Source: Cercophora sp. LCS_1
Lineage: Eukaryota; Ascomycota; Sordariomycetes; Sordariales; Lasiosphaeriaceae
Reading direction: 5' to 3'
NCBI GenBank assembly: GCA_036250225.1
Contig: JAPZLL010000007.1
Coordinates: 62,001-126,000, forward strand
Length of the DNA: 64,000 nucleotides
The position numbers and the translations under genes are program-made. Shown here piece after piece: positions 55,472-64,000 of the stretch. Every line of letters starts with the position of its first letter. Position 1 is the first letter of the stretch. Below the pieces are notes generated by a model. It did no database searches and was not told the origin of the DNA. It worked only from the letters and a program-made list of their open reading frames with translations.

Positions 55472-58400
55472 ATGGGGCACGCATGGCTAGATTCACTCTC
55501 GGAGGACTGGGTTTCGCAGCCTGGGTCGGCCGACGTGTCGACAGCAGACACTGCGCCTTTGCACAGCGCGACGGGCCCGAAGCGGGACGATGTCGCTGCC
55601 AATGCCACCAGAATACCGCGGCTCAACCACAGCCCTAAAAGACCGGGATCCCAGCAGGCTGGCAACGAGAACGGCAGCGGGATTCTTAGCGAACGGAGCG
55701 TCAACGAGATCTTCGTCTCCGCCTCCCGCCGAACCCCATCAAAGGCCCCTTCAAAGCTTTCCCAGGAAATTAAGGTCCACCAGCGCGGCAGATATGCCAG
55801 TCGGTCGGTCTCGGCCTCCACAGCCGGCTCTGTGGTCCATAACACGGTTCAACAAAAATCTTTGAGTGCGTCGCCCTCAAAGCGGGGAGACGAGACCCCT
55901 GAATGGAAGCGGCGCCTCGTATACGGCGAGCTCTCGTATGGGGAGCAGCCCGATTTGTTCACCTCGGCCGGTACAGGGCTGGAAAATATCTTTAAGCCCC
56001 CACCAGCGGTGCCAGATGTGCCCAGCGCCAACGACGAGTCCTACGAAGACGACGGCTCGGTGCAGCACGAAACCACGATGCCCTCGAGCCCTCCCCTGTA
56101 CGCCCGGGACCCGTCAACGGTGGAGATTATTGTCGATGAATCTCTGCAGGAGCTGCCCCGACTCGCCGACAAGAGGGCCCCGACGTCGATGCGATACCGA
56201 CGGGCAGATGAGTCGGTGGAGCCGACCATAGACTCGGTGCCGAGCTCCATGCCCGAAACATGTACTCGAGGTGCTTCCACTACAGAGCAGACGGCCTTCT
56301 CCGCAAACCAGCCTGACAGACTGAGTCCCGACTCGCGCAAAGTCAGTGGTCGAAGCGACATTCGCAACGAGGACTTTAGCCCGATCCTCCTCGAACGGCG
56401 TCAGGCCAGCAACGGCAAGCCAACGTTTGGGCCGGCAGACCTTCCGCCGGATGAGCTGCGCAAACGGCTCGAAAAGCTCCGTCGAAACCAGATGCTCCTC
56501 ACGGGTGATTACGAACCATCCGACAACCAAGGTAACGTCGAGTCGACCGACTTCTTGGAGCGGATGGGCGGTTTTATTAACTTTCGACGTGGTGGGCGCT
56601 CAGGAGATGGATCATTCCGGCATCATGTGCTCAGTTCTGGCATCAACGATACCTCTGAACTTTGTCCCGAAGAATCTCTTCAAGCTAGCACTCCAAAGCA
56701 GTTCCCCACCGTTAGAAACGAGGATTGGGAGGAGTCCAAACGATTTTCAGCCGTCAGCCCTGATCTGCCTCGACCCCCGAACCCAAGCCCGCTGAAACGC
56801 GGTGCTCATGAGAGGGTCAAGTCCGGCAGCCCGCTCAAACTATTTCAGCCCTACGATACCTTTACCAACCAAATCCTATTTCGACGGCTAAGCCAGTTCC
56901 AGGGAGAGGAGGCTGACGAAACCTCGGCCGACGTGGACAATCGAGGGGAACCAGGACTCGAGACCCCGATCGCGGACCAGTCCGCCGCTCAACAGATCTG
57001 GGAGGATGAAGAGGCCAGCAGACTCGAGCATTCCATCAACCAGTTTGGCACCGGTCACTTCGACGGATACGAGTTCAACGACGAGTTCTCATACCAGTCC
57101 AACGACGTGTCGGGCTTGGATGGAGACAAGGAGAACTGGGGACCGGAGGAAGTCTCGGATCAGCCTCCTCATCCCCGAATATTCGATGTCACCCACAGCG
57201 TATCGCCATCAGAGGTAGGAGAGGAGTTGATGGTGCAAAGGAAGAGACAAAAGTCCGATGCTTCTGCCTCCTCACGACGTCCTAGTGTCACACCGGCGAG
57301 CGACAAAAAAAGGGAACTTCGTGTCTCCTTCCCACCCTTTGAAGACATCCTTGCCACGCCTAGGAGAAGGGACAAGGCTTCGGAAATCAAGCGGCCACGA
57401 ACGTCTCCTTCCAAGGACCCTACACCAAAGCGGCGGAGAACTCTGCACAAGTCGGACGTCGCCTATGGAATCGAGGAGAGCCAGGCGATTGACTCGGTCC
57501 AGATGTCCCACCACCAAATGCAAACCATCATGGGCAGAAAGTCGAACGATGCACACCATGAGGATGCAGACGAGCTGACGGATGCGGACGGCCTCCCCAA
57601 CCGCCAAGTCTTCCGCCCACGAACACCAACGCCTCCCCAACGACCACTACAACGAGACCGTCTCCCGCTTGCTGAAATTGAGAAATCCCCTGCCCGAGCA
57701 TTGAGGAAGCCTCTTCCCCCTACCCCTCAGCCGTTCGGCTCGACGGTCGATGCTGAGCGCAAGCCGTCGATCAAGACAGAGGACTTTATCAACGAGGCCA
57801 ATAAGATCATGGCCATGATCCGCAGCAAGGCGGGTCTCGCAAGCGGACTTGCTAGCTTGGAAGAGTCGGACGCCGAGCACCTCCAGCAGCAGTCTCCTGA
57901 AATGGACAGCTCGTACCAATCGACCCAGGAGCCCTTCTCACGGCCTCCCAGCCGTGAGGGACGGGCGCCCATCGCGCGCATCTCCACCAGACAAGAAGAC
58001 CCCGAAGTGGTAGAGCGACTGAAGAAGTACGAAGAGCCGAGTGACATGAATGATATCATTGGATCATCCGTGCGCTCGGTGTCCCTCGCCCAAGAAGCCT
58101 TGCGTGCTGCCCGCGACCGTCAGCAAGGCATGGGCACCACAAGCACCACTACTAGCCGGCCGTCCATTATGGATGCCGATGAGGTGTGCGATCCACCCAA
58201 CATCCGCATCTCTCACAGCCCCGATTGGCAACCTGCAGACAGCTTGCACTCGGGTGTGCTCTCCAACGGATCCACCGGTTCGCATTCATCGGGCAGGTCC
58301 ATCACGACGGGCTCGTCAAGGGGCTCAGAGAGCAAAAAGGTGATTGCTCCTGAAAGCGTTGTGCATTTGATTGGCGAGCAAGTCGGCAACATGGTGCTTG

Positions 58401-60868
58401 ACAAGCAGCGCAACATTTGGATCAAGAGAAAGCCAAACTCTGGCCGCAGGAAGCCCAAAGCAAACTTTCTCCCATCTGAAGCCAGCGAGGACGACCCCTT
58501 TGCAGACATCCCCGACCTCAGTGTTGACATGACTATGGAGCTGCAGAACCTAAAACTGATGAGCGCGCAGAAGCCGCCAGCTACTTGGGATGCCCCGGCC
58601 AACAAGGCCACCCCACCCGGCGCCGCCACCGCCAACTCAACCCGGATGTCAAGCGGAAGTGAAACAGTTGCGCAACAGTCCCGAACTCCGGCCAAGTCAC
58701 CAAAGCTAGCCAGTGGTGCAGTGATGGGCGACGACGAGGGGGAAGTTGAGCATGAGATCAGCATCAACGACAGCCGGGTCGACACGCGTAAGCGCCGAAA
58801 TCTTACGATTAGCTTCTCTTCCCCAGTCGCGTCCTTCATTCAAGACAGGTTGGACGATGCTGCCGCGGACCATCAGCAGGCTGACAAGTCCGACGATGAG
58901 TACCTACAAGACTCGCTGAGGCGCGGGCGCAAGGTGTCTTCAGGGCAAACTACGGCCCCGAAGGGCGTGTCACGCTCGCGGAGTAGGTCACAAGGCCCTG
59001 CCCGCCACCTTTCTGTTAGGGGCCAGACCTTCGTGGCGCGGCCTGTGTCAAGGATTGACGAGCGCGAAGAGGAGTCTATCCTCGACCGGGTTAAGAACCG
59101 GCGACATGCCAACATGGAACTGAGCATCCTAGCCGAGAATAGCGTCGTCGGCTCGGGCTCAGGCTCGGATTCCAGCGGCGCGCGGAAGACCAGCGTTAGT
59201 TTCGTTGTGACGCCAGCGAGGCCCCGGGACTGCCCTGCAGAGGGCGCTGATGCGGCGCCTGTCATCAGCCAATATGTGGGAATGCTGTCATTGAGTCCCA
59301 TGTCCGAGTTCACGGTGCACCATGGAGAGGACTCGTTGCCGCTTGAAGCGAGCTATGTCGTCGGAGACCATCGTTTGGTGACGGGAGACCACTCCAAGCG
59401 GGTCATGTCGATGAACACACGCGATCTTGTGGCCAAGATTGCCGAGGTAGAGCCTTTTGAGCCGTGTTGGGATGAGCTGCGAGAGCTGGAGCTCCGTGAG
59501 AAGCGTATTGGAAGCGTCCACGGTCTCAACGAGTTTTGCACTAGCTTGGAGAAACTCGATGTCTCCAACAACGAGATTAGGAATCTCGGCGGCATCCCAT
59601 CCTCGGTCCGGCACCTAAAGATTGCATACAACCAACTGTCTGGCCTGACGGCTTGGGGTCATCTCATGAACCTGCAATACGTCGACGTCTCCAACAACGG
59701 CATCACGAGTCTTGCAGCGTTCAAGAACCTTGTCCATCTCCGCAGCCTCCGCGTCGATAACAACCAGCTTACAAGTCTCGACGGCATTAAGTTTCACGAC
59801 GGTCTCCAAGTTCTCCGAGCGCGGAACAACGCTATCCGAGAGCTCGACTTTGACAGCAACACACTGAGCTGTCTCACTGATCTTGATCTCAAGAATAACA
59901 AGATCCAGAGCATCTCCAATCTCGAGCAACTGTCGGCTCTCGAGTCCCTCAATCTCGAGGGTAACGAGCTTTCGGGCTTCTCGGTATCCTCCGAGTCGCC
60001 CATGACGAGCCTCCGCTACCTTTACCTAGGCGACAACGAGCTCTCATCCCTTGACCTGAAGAATACACCACACATCCGTCTCCTCCACGCGGACCGCAAT
60101 CACCTCAGCCAGATATCCGGCTTCTCCCGCGCCCGCAAGATCGACTCCCTCTCCCTCCGCGAACAGCGCGGGGCGACCCCTCTGGACCTTGCACACCTCC
60201 TCTCCCGCGCCTACGAAGTTCGTAAGCTCTTCCTGTCAGGGAACTTTATTAGCGAGTTTGCGCCCACTGTCGATCTTCTCAATCTTCAACTTCTGGAGCT
60301 CGCAAACTGCGGGCTTCGATCGCTCCCCGAAAACGTTGGCTTCATGCTTCCCAACCTTCGCGCGCTCAACCTCAACATGAACGCCCTTTCGGATCTGGCG
60401 CCACTCCGCTGCATCCCGCGGCTGAAGCGTGTTCTCATTTCCGGAAACAGAATCAGTGATTCGGCTGCGTTGGTTGACACGCTCAGCGGGTTCGAGCATC
60501 TTAGGGAGGTGGATGCCCGAGACAACCCCGTGACGCTGGGTTTCTACGCGCCCGTGCAGGTTGTTGTCCGACGGGATAGCAGAGAGGAAGCTAAAGGCGC
60601 GGAGCCGTTTGTGTTACATGATCAGGAGGTGGAGCGGGACGAGGCGTACTGTGGCCGCCTGGACATGGAGACACGTATGAGGAGGAGGTTGTACGAGAGC
60701 TTGGTGGTTGGTGGCTGTAAGAAGGTGAAGAAATTGGATGGGTTAACGGTGGACAGGAAGGGGATGATGGGTAGGAGGGATGGCGTTTGGAAGGCGTTGA
60801 GGGAGAAGGGATTCATTGATGGGGACGAGGACGATAGCCGGTGGGGCGCTGAGGACAGTTTTGCGTAG
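55472..60868 (+). CDS. Septation initiation network scaffold, Cdc11/Nud1 type
   Basis: This is a single exon of 1798 residues. The start chosen is ATG 55472 (MGHAWLDSLSEDWVSQPG), a conserved opening in this family; the frame upstream has no ATG. The first about 1330 residues are Ser/Pro/Arg-rich and disordered, with many SP/TP sites and basic patches. From about residue 1333 a leucine-rich-repeat array begins (LRELELREKRIGSVHGLNEF, LEKLDVSNNEIRNLGGIP, LQYVDVSNNGITSLAAFKNL, LRSLRVDNNQLTSLDGIKFH, LTDLDLKNNKIQSISNLEQL, LRALNLNMNALSDLAPLRCI, LKRVLISGNRISDSAAL). It is capped by LREVDARDNPVTLGFYAPVQ. This architecture matches S. pombe Cdc11, S. cerevisiae Nud1 and Aspergillus SnaD, spindle-pole-body scaffolds that gather the Sid2/Mob1-type kinases to trigger septation. 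Family match is strong; partner binding is inferred. Confidence 0.85.
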   Translation: MGHAWLDSLSEDWVSQPGSADVSTADTAPLHSATGPKRDDVAANATRIPRLNHSPKRPGSQQAGNENGSGILSERSVNEIFVSASRRTPSKAPSKLSQEIKVHQRGRYASRSVSASTAGSVVHNTVQQKSLSASPSKRGDETPEWKRRLVYGELSYGEQPDLFTSAGTGLENIFKPPPAVPDVPSANDESYEDDGSVQHETTMPSSPPLYARDPSTVEIIVDESLQELPRLADKRAPTSMRYRRADESVEPTIDSVPSSMPETCTRGASTTEQTAFSANQPDRLSPDSRKVSGRSDIRNEDFSPILLERRQASNGKPTFGPADLPPDELRKRLEKLRRNQMLLTGDYEPSDNQGNVESTDFLERMGGFINFRRGGRSGDGSFRHHVLSSGINDTSELCPEESLQASTPKQFPTVRNEDWEESKRFSAVSPDLPRPPNPSPLKRGAHERVKSGSPLKLFQPYDTFTNQILFRRLSQFQGEEADETSADVDNRGEPGLETPIADQSAAQQIWEDEEASRLEHSINQFGTGHFDGYEFNDEFSYQSNDVSGLDGDKENWGPEEVSDQPPHPRIFDVTHSVSPSEVGEELMVQRKRQKSDASASSRRPSVTPASDKKRELRVSFPPFEDILATPRRRDKASEIKRPRTSPSKDPTPKRRRTLHKSDVAYGIEESQAIDSVQMSHHQMQTIMGRKSNDAHHEDADELTDADGLPNRQVFRPRTPTPPQRPLQRDRLPLAEIEKSPARALRKPLPPTPQPFGSTVDAERKPSIKTEDFINEANKIMAMIRSKAGLASGLASLEESDAEHLQQQSPEMDSSYQSTQEPFSRPPSREGRAPIARISTRQEDPEVVERLKKYEEPSDMNDIIGSSVRSVSLAQEALRAARDRQQGMGTTSTTTSRPSIMDADEVCDPPNIRISHSPDWQPADSLHSGVLSNGSTGSHSSGRSITTGSSRGSESKKVIAPESVVHLIGEQVGNMVLDKQRNIWIKRKPNSGRRKPKANFLPSEASEDDPFADIPDLSVDMTMELQNLKLMSAQKPPATWDAPANKATPPGAATANSTRMSSGSETVAQQSRTPAKSPKLASGAVMGDDEGEVEHEISINDSRVDTRKRRNLTISFSSPVASFIQDRLDDAAADHQQADKSDDEYLQDSLRRGRKVSSGQTTAPKGVSRSRSRSQGPARHLSVRGQTFVARPVSRIDEREEESILDRVKNRRHANMELSILAENSVVGSGSGSDSSGARKTSVSFVVTPARPRDCPAEGADAAPVISQYVGMLSLSPMSEFTVHHGEDSLPLEASYVVGDHRLVTGDHSKRVMSMNTRDLVAKIAEVEPFEPCWDELRELELREKRIGSVHGLNEFCTSLEKLDVSNNEIRNLGGIPSSVRHLKIAYNQLSGLTAWGHLMNLQYVDVSNNGITSLAAFKNLVHLRSLRVDNNQLTSLDGIKFHDGLQVLRARNNAIRELDFDSNTLSCLTDLDLKNNKIQSISNLEQLSALESLNLEGNELSGFSVSSESPMTSLRYLYLGDNELSSLDLKNTPHIRLLHADRNHLSQISGFSRARKIDSLSLREQRGATPLDLAHLLSRAYEVRKLFLSGNFISEFAPTVDLLNLQLLELANCGLRSLPENVGFMLPNLRALNLNMNALSDLAPLRCIPRLKRVLISGNRISDSAALVDTLSGFEHLREVDARDNPVTLGFYAPVQVVVRRDSREEAKGAEPFVLHDQEVERDEAYCGRLDMETRMRRRLYESLVVGGCKKVKKLDGLTVDRKGMMGRRDGVWKALREKGFIDGDEDDSRWGAEDSFA

Positions 60869-61262
60869 TGGTTTTGACTAGGCCGTGGGGTTGGTGTTGG
60901 GACGTTTGTACGAGTAGGTATAGCATTTGGCTTGGGTAGGCGGCGTTTCCAGGGTCATTGGTAAACGGTACATTAATGAGTTATGATCAATTACATGTAA
61001 TTCTTGAGCCCTGTTGTCTCGAGTGATTGGGCTGTCAAGAGCTTTGGCACATCATCAACTAACCCGATGTATTCGGGTATATTTAAATAAGAGCGTCAAG
61101 CCTTGGACCTGGAAGAGAGATGGTGAGCTATACTTGTGCAGAGTGAAGCCAGAAGAAACTCTGGTGGAGCGCAGTGGTTCTGACATCGATATCGATCGCG
61201 GGTGTCTGTCTCCCTTGCTTGAAATTCATCTGAGTCCCACTCATGCCTGATGCACCAAGACA
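60869..61262. other. Intergenic
   Basis: This 394-bp 3' flank of the scaffold gene is AT-richer than its surroundings. No feature was seen. Confidence 0.5.
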
Positions 61263-61622
61263 TAGGACCAGGGAAGCATCTCAAGCAACCTCTATGTCCT
61301 CCCTTCCAACCACCAATTTTGGGATTTTACTCTTCCCAAAACGCGTCGGTCTCCCACACTCACATTGCAAGAGCTCGCGGGCCTGCTGCGGCCACGTTAC
61401 CGAGCGCTGCATGTCTTTGGCGCGCGCCACGATGATCCCCAGCTGAGCAACTTTCAGCTCGTGGACAGAAGGATTACGGCGCTGGACTTTGAGAGAGCCG
61501 CGCTGCATCTGTCTGCGGGGGATAGAACCTTCTTCGCGAAGACTAATATCTGGGACTTGGCCGATCGATATCGAAATTCCCAGGCTTATTATCGGTGTGA
61601 GGGCATGTTAGAGGCTGCATAG
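61263..61622 (+). pseudogene. C-terminal remnant of a fungal protein-kinase-like gene
   Basis: The plus-strand frame is open from just after a TAG at 61263 to the stop near 61622. It contains LRPRYRALHVFGARHDDPQL, then SNFQLVDRRITALDFERA. The order His-x-Asp ... Asn ... Asp-Phe-Glu matches the catalytic loop and metal-binding DFG/DLE-like motif of fungus-specific kinase-like proteins. There is no ATG at a sensible position and the N-lobe is missing, so this is a fragment or decayed copy. Frames upstream show no continuation. Confidence 0.5.
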
Positions 61623-62464
61623 CCCTTTAGAAAGTCGATGCGTCATGGCGTGCTGGTGCTGGGGGATAGTATGTTTATAACTTGTCTGTTACGCGGTTTG
61701 ACTACATCTTCCACCCCCCCGCTGCCCATATCTCTAAGAACCCTTCCTGTCACTTTAGCCAGCTGTTGTCTTTCCGCTGCCCGACGTCTCGGGTGAATGA
61801 GAGGATAGCGACGTGGGGAAGGGCGATGAGTAGCCCGGAACAGTGCCGCTGGCTCACAGGACAAAGTGCTTCTACAAGTAAAACGCAGGAAATAAATATT
61901 ACTCCAGCTAAATAACCTACCAAACTGTTTGTCGAAAAAAAAAAGGTTTTATACTTTGGGGGTTTAATTCCTTTATCCCCCCCATATCTAGCAGGGACAT
62001 GTATTAGATTATGTGATGTGGTTGGGGCGGGAGGTTGTTTTTTGGTGGTGGATGTCAGATTGAGTTTCCATCTTGAGGGCCTTGCACGTTTGGTCAGGTT
62101 CTTACCCCTGAAGCAGCCCCCCAGATTCGGCGTCATCACACTCAAGAGATCTCAACACCCAAGAACATCACACAAGACTGTGGGAACACGACAAAAGATC
62201 TTGATAGTCTAGACTAGACCCTCCGTAGGGAGATGCTGACGCAATACCGTATTACGCATCGATTCCTACCAGGACTTGGCCAAGCACCACCCTTGAGTGA
62301 TGGCGAAATACCCCCATTTCAGATCCCTATCAAAACACGACCCTCAAGTCACGAAAAAAAAAAAACAAAAAAAAAAAAACACTTGATCCCTTGCCAAGGG
62401 CAAATAACAAAGCAAAAGAAGAAGATACGCCCATCGTTCTTCCTCAAACCGCCGTCCCTCAAAA
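61623..62464. other. Intergenic
   Basis: These 842 bp contain A-tracts (61937-61946, 62356-62380), the latter just 3' of the SH3 gene. No gene was recognised. Confidence 0.5.
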
Positions 62465-63283
62465 CTAAAAAATGGAATTGACAATCTTCCCACCCAACGT
62501 AGCCCCCGCACCAAAAATCGCCGCATTCCCCAACTTCTTGCCAAACTTTTTCGTATTCTCCTCGGTCTTACTCGGCTTGTCGTCTTCACCGTTCCCACCA
62601 TACCCCTGATTCGCCATAGCCATAGGCGGCGCATGCGCATTATACGGATTCACCTGCCCAGGAGGCGGCGGATACGCACCCTGGTATGCACCCGCCTTCT
62701 CGCCACCACCCCATCCGTTCTGTGCCTTTTCCTCCTCGACATAGCTCTTGGGGAAAATACCCTCCTGCTGGGTACGCGTGTTGAGTCCCAACCACCAATC
62801 CGCATTCATCTTTTCGTAGACGGCCACCCTGTCGCCCTTTTCAAAGTTGCAGTCCCGTGCATCCTGCGCGATGTATTGGTAGAGCGCCGTGGCGTAGCAG
62901 AGGACTGGCTTCTCCGGGGCGGCGGGGGGTGGTTGTTTACGGCCTGGGAGGGGAGGCGGCGCGGATGATGCTGATGAGTTGCCCGTGGACTGGGAGTATG
63001 ACGGAGGCGGGTTGGTTGTGGAAGGGGTCGTCACTGGTGTGGGGAGACCAGTGTTGGCTCGCTGTGTTTGGGCGAGGGAGCCTTCGGCTGGAAGGAGAGA
63101 GTGGATCTGGTCAAAGGCACCTTCGGTGATAACGCCCTTTTCGAGGAGGGTCTCGAGTTCCTTGGGGACTGTCAGCGGCACGAGTCAAGGGCAATATGGA
63201 GAAAAGGAGGGAGAACGTACATTCTTGATGTTGCGCAGGGACCGGTTGGTCTCAATGACCGTCTGACGATCGGGGAGGACCAT
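62465..63283 (-). CDS. SH3-domain protein of the Lsb1/Pin3 type
   Basis: Exons 63283..63221 and 63160..62465 encode 252 residues. The N-terminal helical region (TNRSLRNIKNELETLLEKGV, then ITEGAFDQIHSLLP) is the conserved start of the fungal Lsb1/Pin3 family. A Pro-rich linker precedes one SH3 domain (ATALYQYIAQDARDCNFEKG, DRVAVYEKMNADWWLGLN, GIFPKSYVE), with the ALYxY and WW motifs intact. A Gly/Pro/Tyr-rich tail and a short terminal helix (NAAIFGAGATLGGKIVNSIF) follow. Yeast relatives bind Las17 (WASP) and act in actin patch dynamics, and Pin3 can induce prion formation. The splice acceptor is CCCCAAG|GAA, eight bases beyond a first AG; only this choice gives the conserved NIKN|ELETLL. The start could also lie 12 codons upstream at an earlier Met. 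Confidence 0.8.
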
Positions 63284-63676
63284 GGCTACGATTGGGACGA
63301 TGTTTTGCTGAAGCATTTGCTGGCGCGGGGCTTGGTGGTCTCTGTCGCTAGTTTGGCAACTTGGTGAGTTGTTGCTGAGGAAAAGCAGTGTCGTGTCGCG
63401 ATACGAAGTAAAGTGGGAGGACGTGACAGTCACCTGTGGCGCAGCGCTAGTTGCACCAACGCTCGTGCATTTGCCCCGCTCTCTCCGCTGGACCCGAATC
63501 CGCTTCTGCAGATCCTCCAGGTCGCGCCCGGTCTGCGATTCGCTTGTGCCCCCTCCTGGGGCCTGGCGTCGAAACAATGCGATCAAATCCTCCGTGAATG
63601 CCTCGGCACGGGTAAATTGCATATCCAATACGGGATGCCCCTATATTTATTCTACCTCGCCAATCCTATGTCCAGT
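63284..63676. other. Intergenic
   Basis: This 393-bp region is upstream of the SH3 gene and downstream of the PrpD-type gene. An open minus-strand frame runs through it toward the SH3 start but has no sign of being coding. Confidence 0.5.
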
Positions 63677-64000
63677 TTATACAAACTTGGAATCCTTTAC
63701 CTCGTACAGGTCGACATACTCATCAACAGCCATGGCCTCGAGCCTCTTGGGGTCCTGGCCGAGCTCGAGGAGACTCTTCACCTTGTCGGCGCTGAAGTGC
63801 GGCTCCAGGTGACGCTTGTACTTGGCCAGAATCTCGGGCTTGGCCTCCTCGCGACGGAGGCGGTGGCCCAGCGGCGCCTCGACAACAACCTCGTCCAGCA
63901 CAGTGCCATCGTTAAGCTCAACTGTCAGCGCGTTGCTGATGGTGCGGAGCGCGGGGTCGTGGTAGTCAGCGGTGAACTGCGGGTCCTCGACGCACTTGAT
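63677..64000 (-). CDS. 2-methylcitrate dehydratase (PrpD/MmgE family), C-terminal part
   Basis: The frame is open from the right edge to a TAA at 63677, about 107 residues. It reads CVEDPQFTADYHDPALRTIS, then VELNDGTVLDEVVVEAPLGH followed by RLRREEAKPEILAKYKRHLE and a Leu/Asp-rich end. The EDPxFTxDYxDPxxRxI segment and the APLGHRxRR turn are typical of the C-terminal domain of PrpD-family enzymes, which dehydrate 2-methylcitrate in the methylcitrate cycle for propionyl-CoA disposal, usually in mitochondria. The active-site N-terminal part lies outside the window, so function rests on the family. Confidence 0.75.
   Translation of the reverse strand: MKCVEDPQFTADYHDPALRTISNALTVELNDGTVLDEVVVEAPLGHRLRREEAKPEILAKYKRHLEPHFSADKVKSLLELGQDPKRLEAMAVDEYVDLYEVKDSKFV

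Noticed and set aside
1..64000. CRISPR arrays, bacterial operons, Shine-Dalgarno sites, autonomous transposons
   Set aside because: The gene structure is eukaryotic throughout; no spaced direct repeats of CRISPR type, transposase, integrase or reverse-transcriptase motifs or long terminal repeats were seen.

Overview
The window is nuclear DNA of a filamentous ascomycete (Pezizomycotina, most likely a sordariomycete, possibly Hypocreales). The evidence is short GT-AG introns of about 40-120 nt with CTRAY-like branch points, families typical of this group (Abp2, a Cdc11-type septation scaffold, Spt20, Atg27, a peroxin-22-like protein), and no bacterial-style operons. It carries about 20 intact or edge-truncated protein genes on both strands, one intron-containing tRNA, one disrupted gene and a few gene remnants. 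Exon boundaries below were worked out by hand from reading frame, splice sites and family conservation.

Layout. 1-987: acid phosphatase-like gene, cut by the left edge. 1.6 kb: tRNA-Ala(CGC). 2.1-4.3 kb: ARS-binding protein 2. 6.0-6.6 kb: a small secreted precursor built of repeats separated by Kex2 sites. 7.7-8.7 kb: peroxisomal-type carrier, convergent with NatC subunit Mak10 (9.0-11.6 kb). 12.2-14.7 kb: two mitochondrial respiratory-chain genes (ATP synthase epsilon, QCR2), divergent from RNA polymerase III subunit RPC3 (15.5-17.6 kb). 18.2-19.3 kb: mitochondrial GTP/GDP carrier. 20.0-21.6 kb: a frame-disrupted member of a fungal accessory family. 22.1-24.5 kb: F-box-like/LRR protein. 26.6-27.6 kb: C2H2 transcription factor, followed by 4 kb of gene-free upstream DNA. 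31.7-33.5 kb: eIF2B gamma. 34.3-35.7 kb: peroxin-22-like protein. 36.6-39.8 kb: SAGA subunit Spt20. 40.8-41.8 kb: Atg27. 42.5-43.5 kb: enoyl-CoA isomerase/hydratase with a peroxisomal tail. 43.9-48.0 kb: Kcs1-type inositol-phosphate kinase, then another 4 kb without a recognisable gene. 52.0-54.8 kb: orphan protein with five 47-residue tandem repeats, divergent from the Cdc11/Nud1-type scaffold (55.5-60.9 kb). 61.3-61.6 kb: kinase-like remnant. 62.5-63.3 kb: SH3 protein of the Lsb1/Pin3 type. 63.7 kb to the right edge: end of a PrpD-family methylcitrate dehydratase.

Most genes are conserved housekeeping genes with no common pathway, although mitochondrial functions (ATP15, QCR2, GGC1, probably PrpD) and peroxisomal functions (PMP47-type carrier, Pex22-like, PTS1-tailed isomerase) recur. 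The least ordinary elements are the Kex2-processed repeat precursor at 6 kb, the 47-residue repeat orphan at 53 kb, the intron-bearing tRNA-Ala, a GC-AG intron in QCR2 and introns of only 40 and 44 nt.
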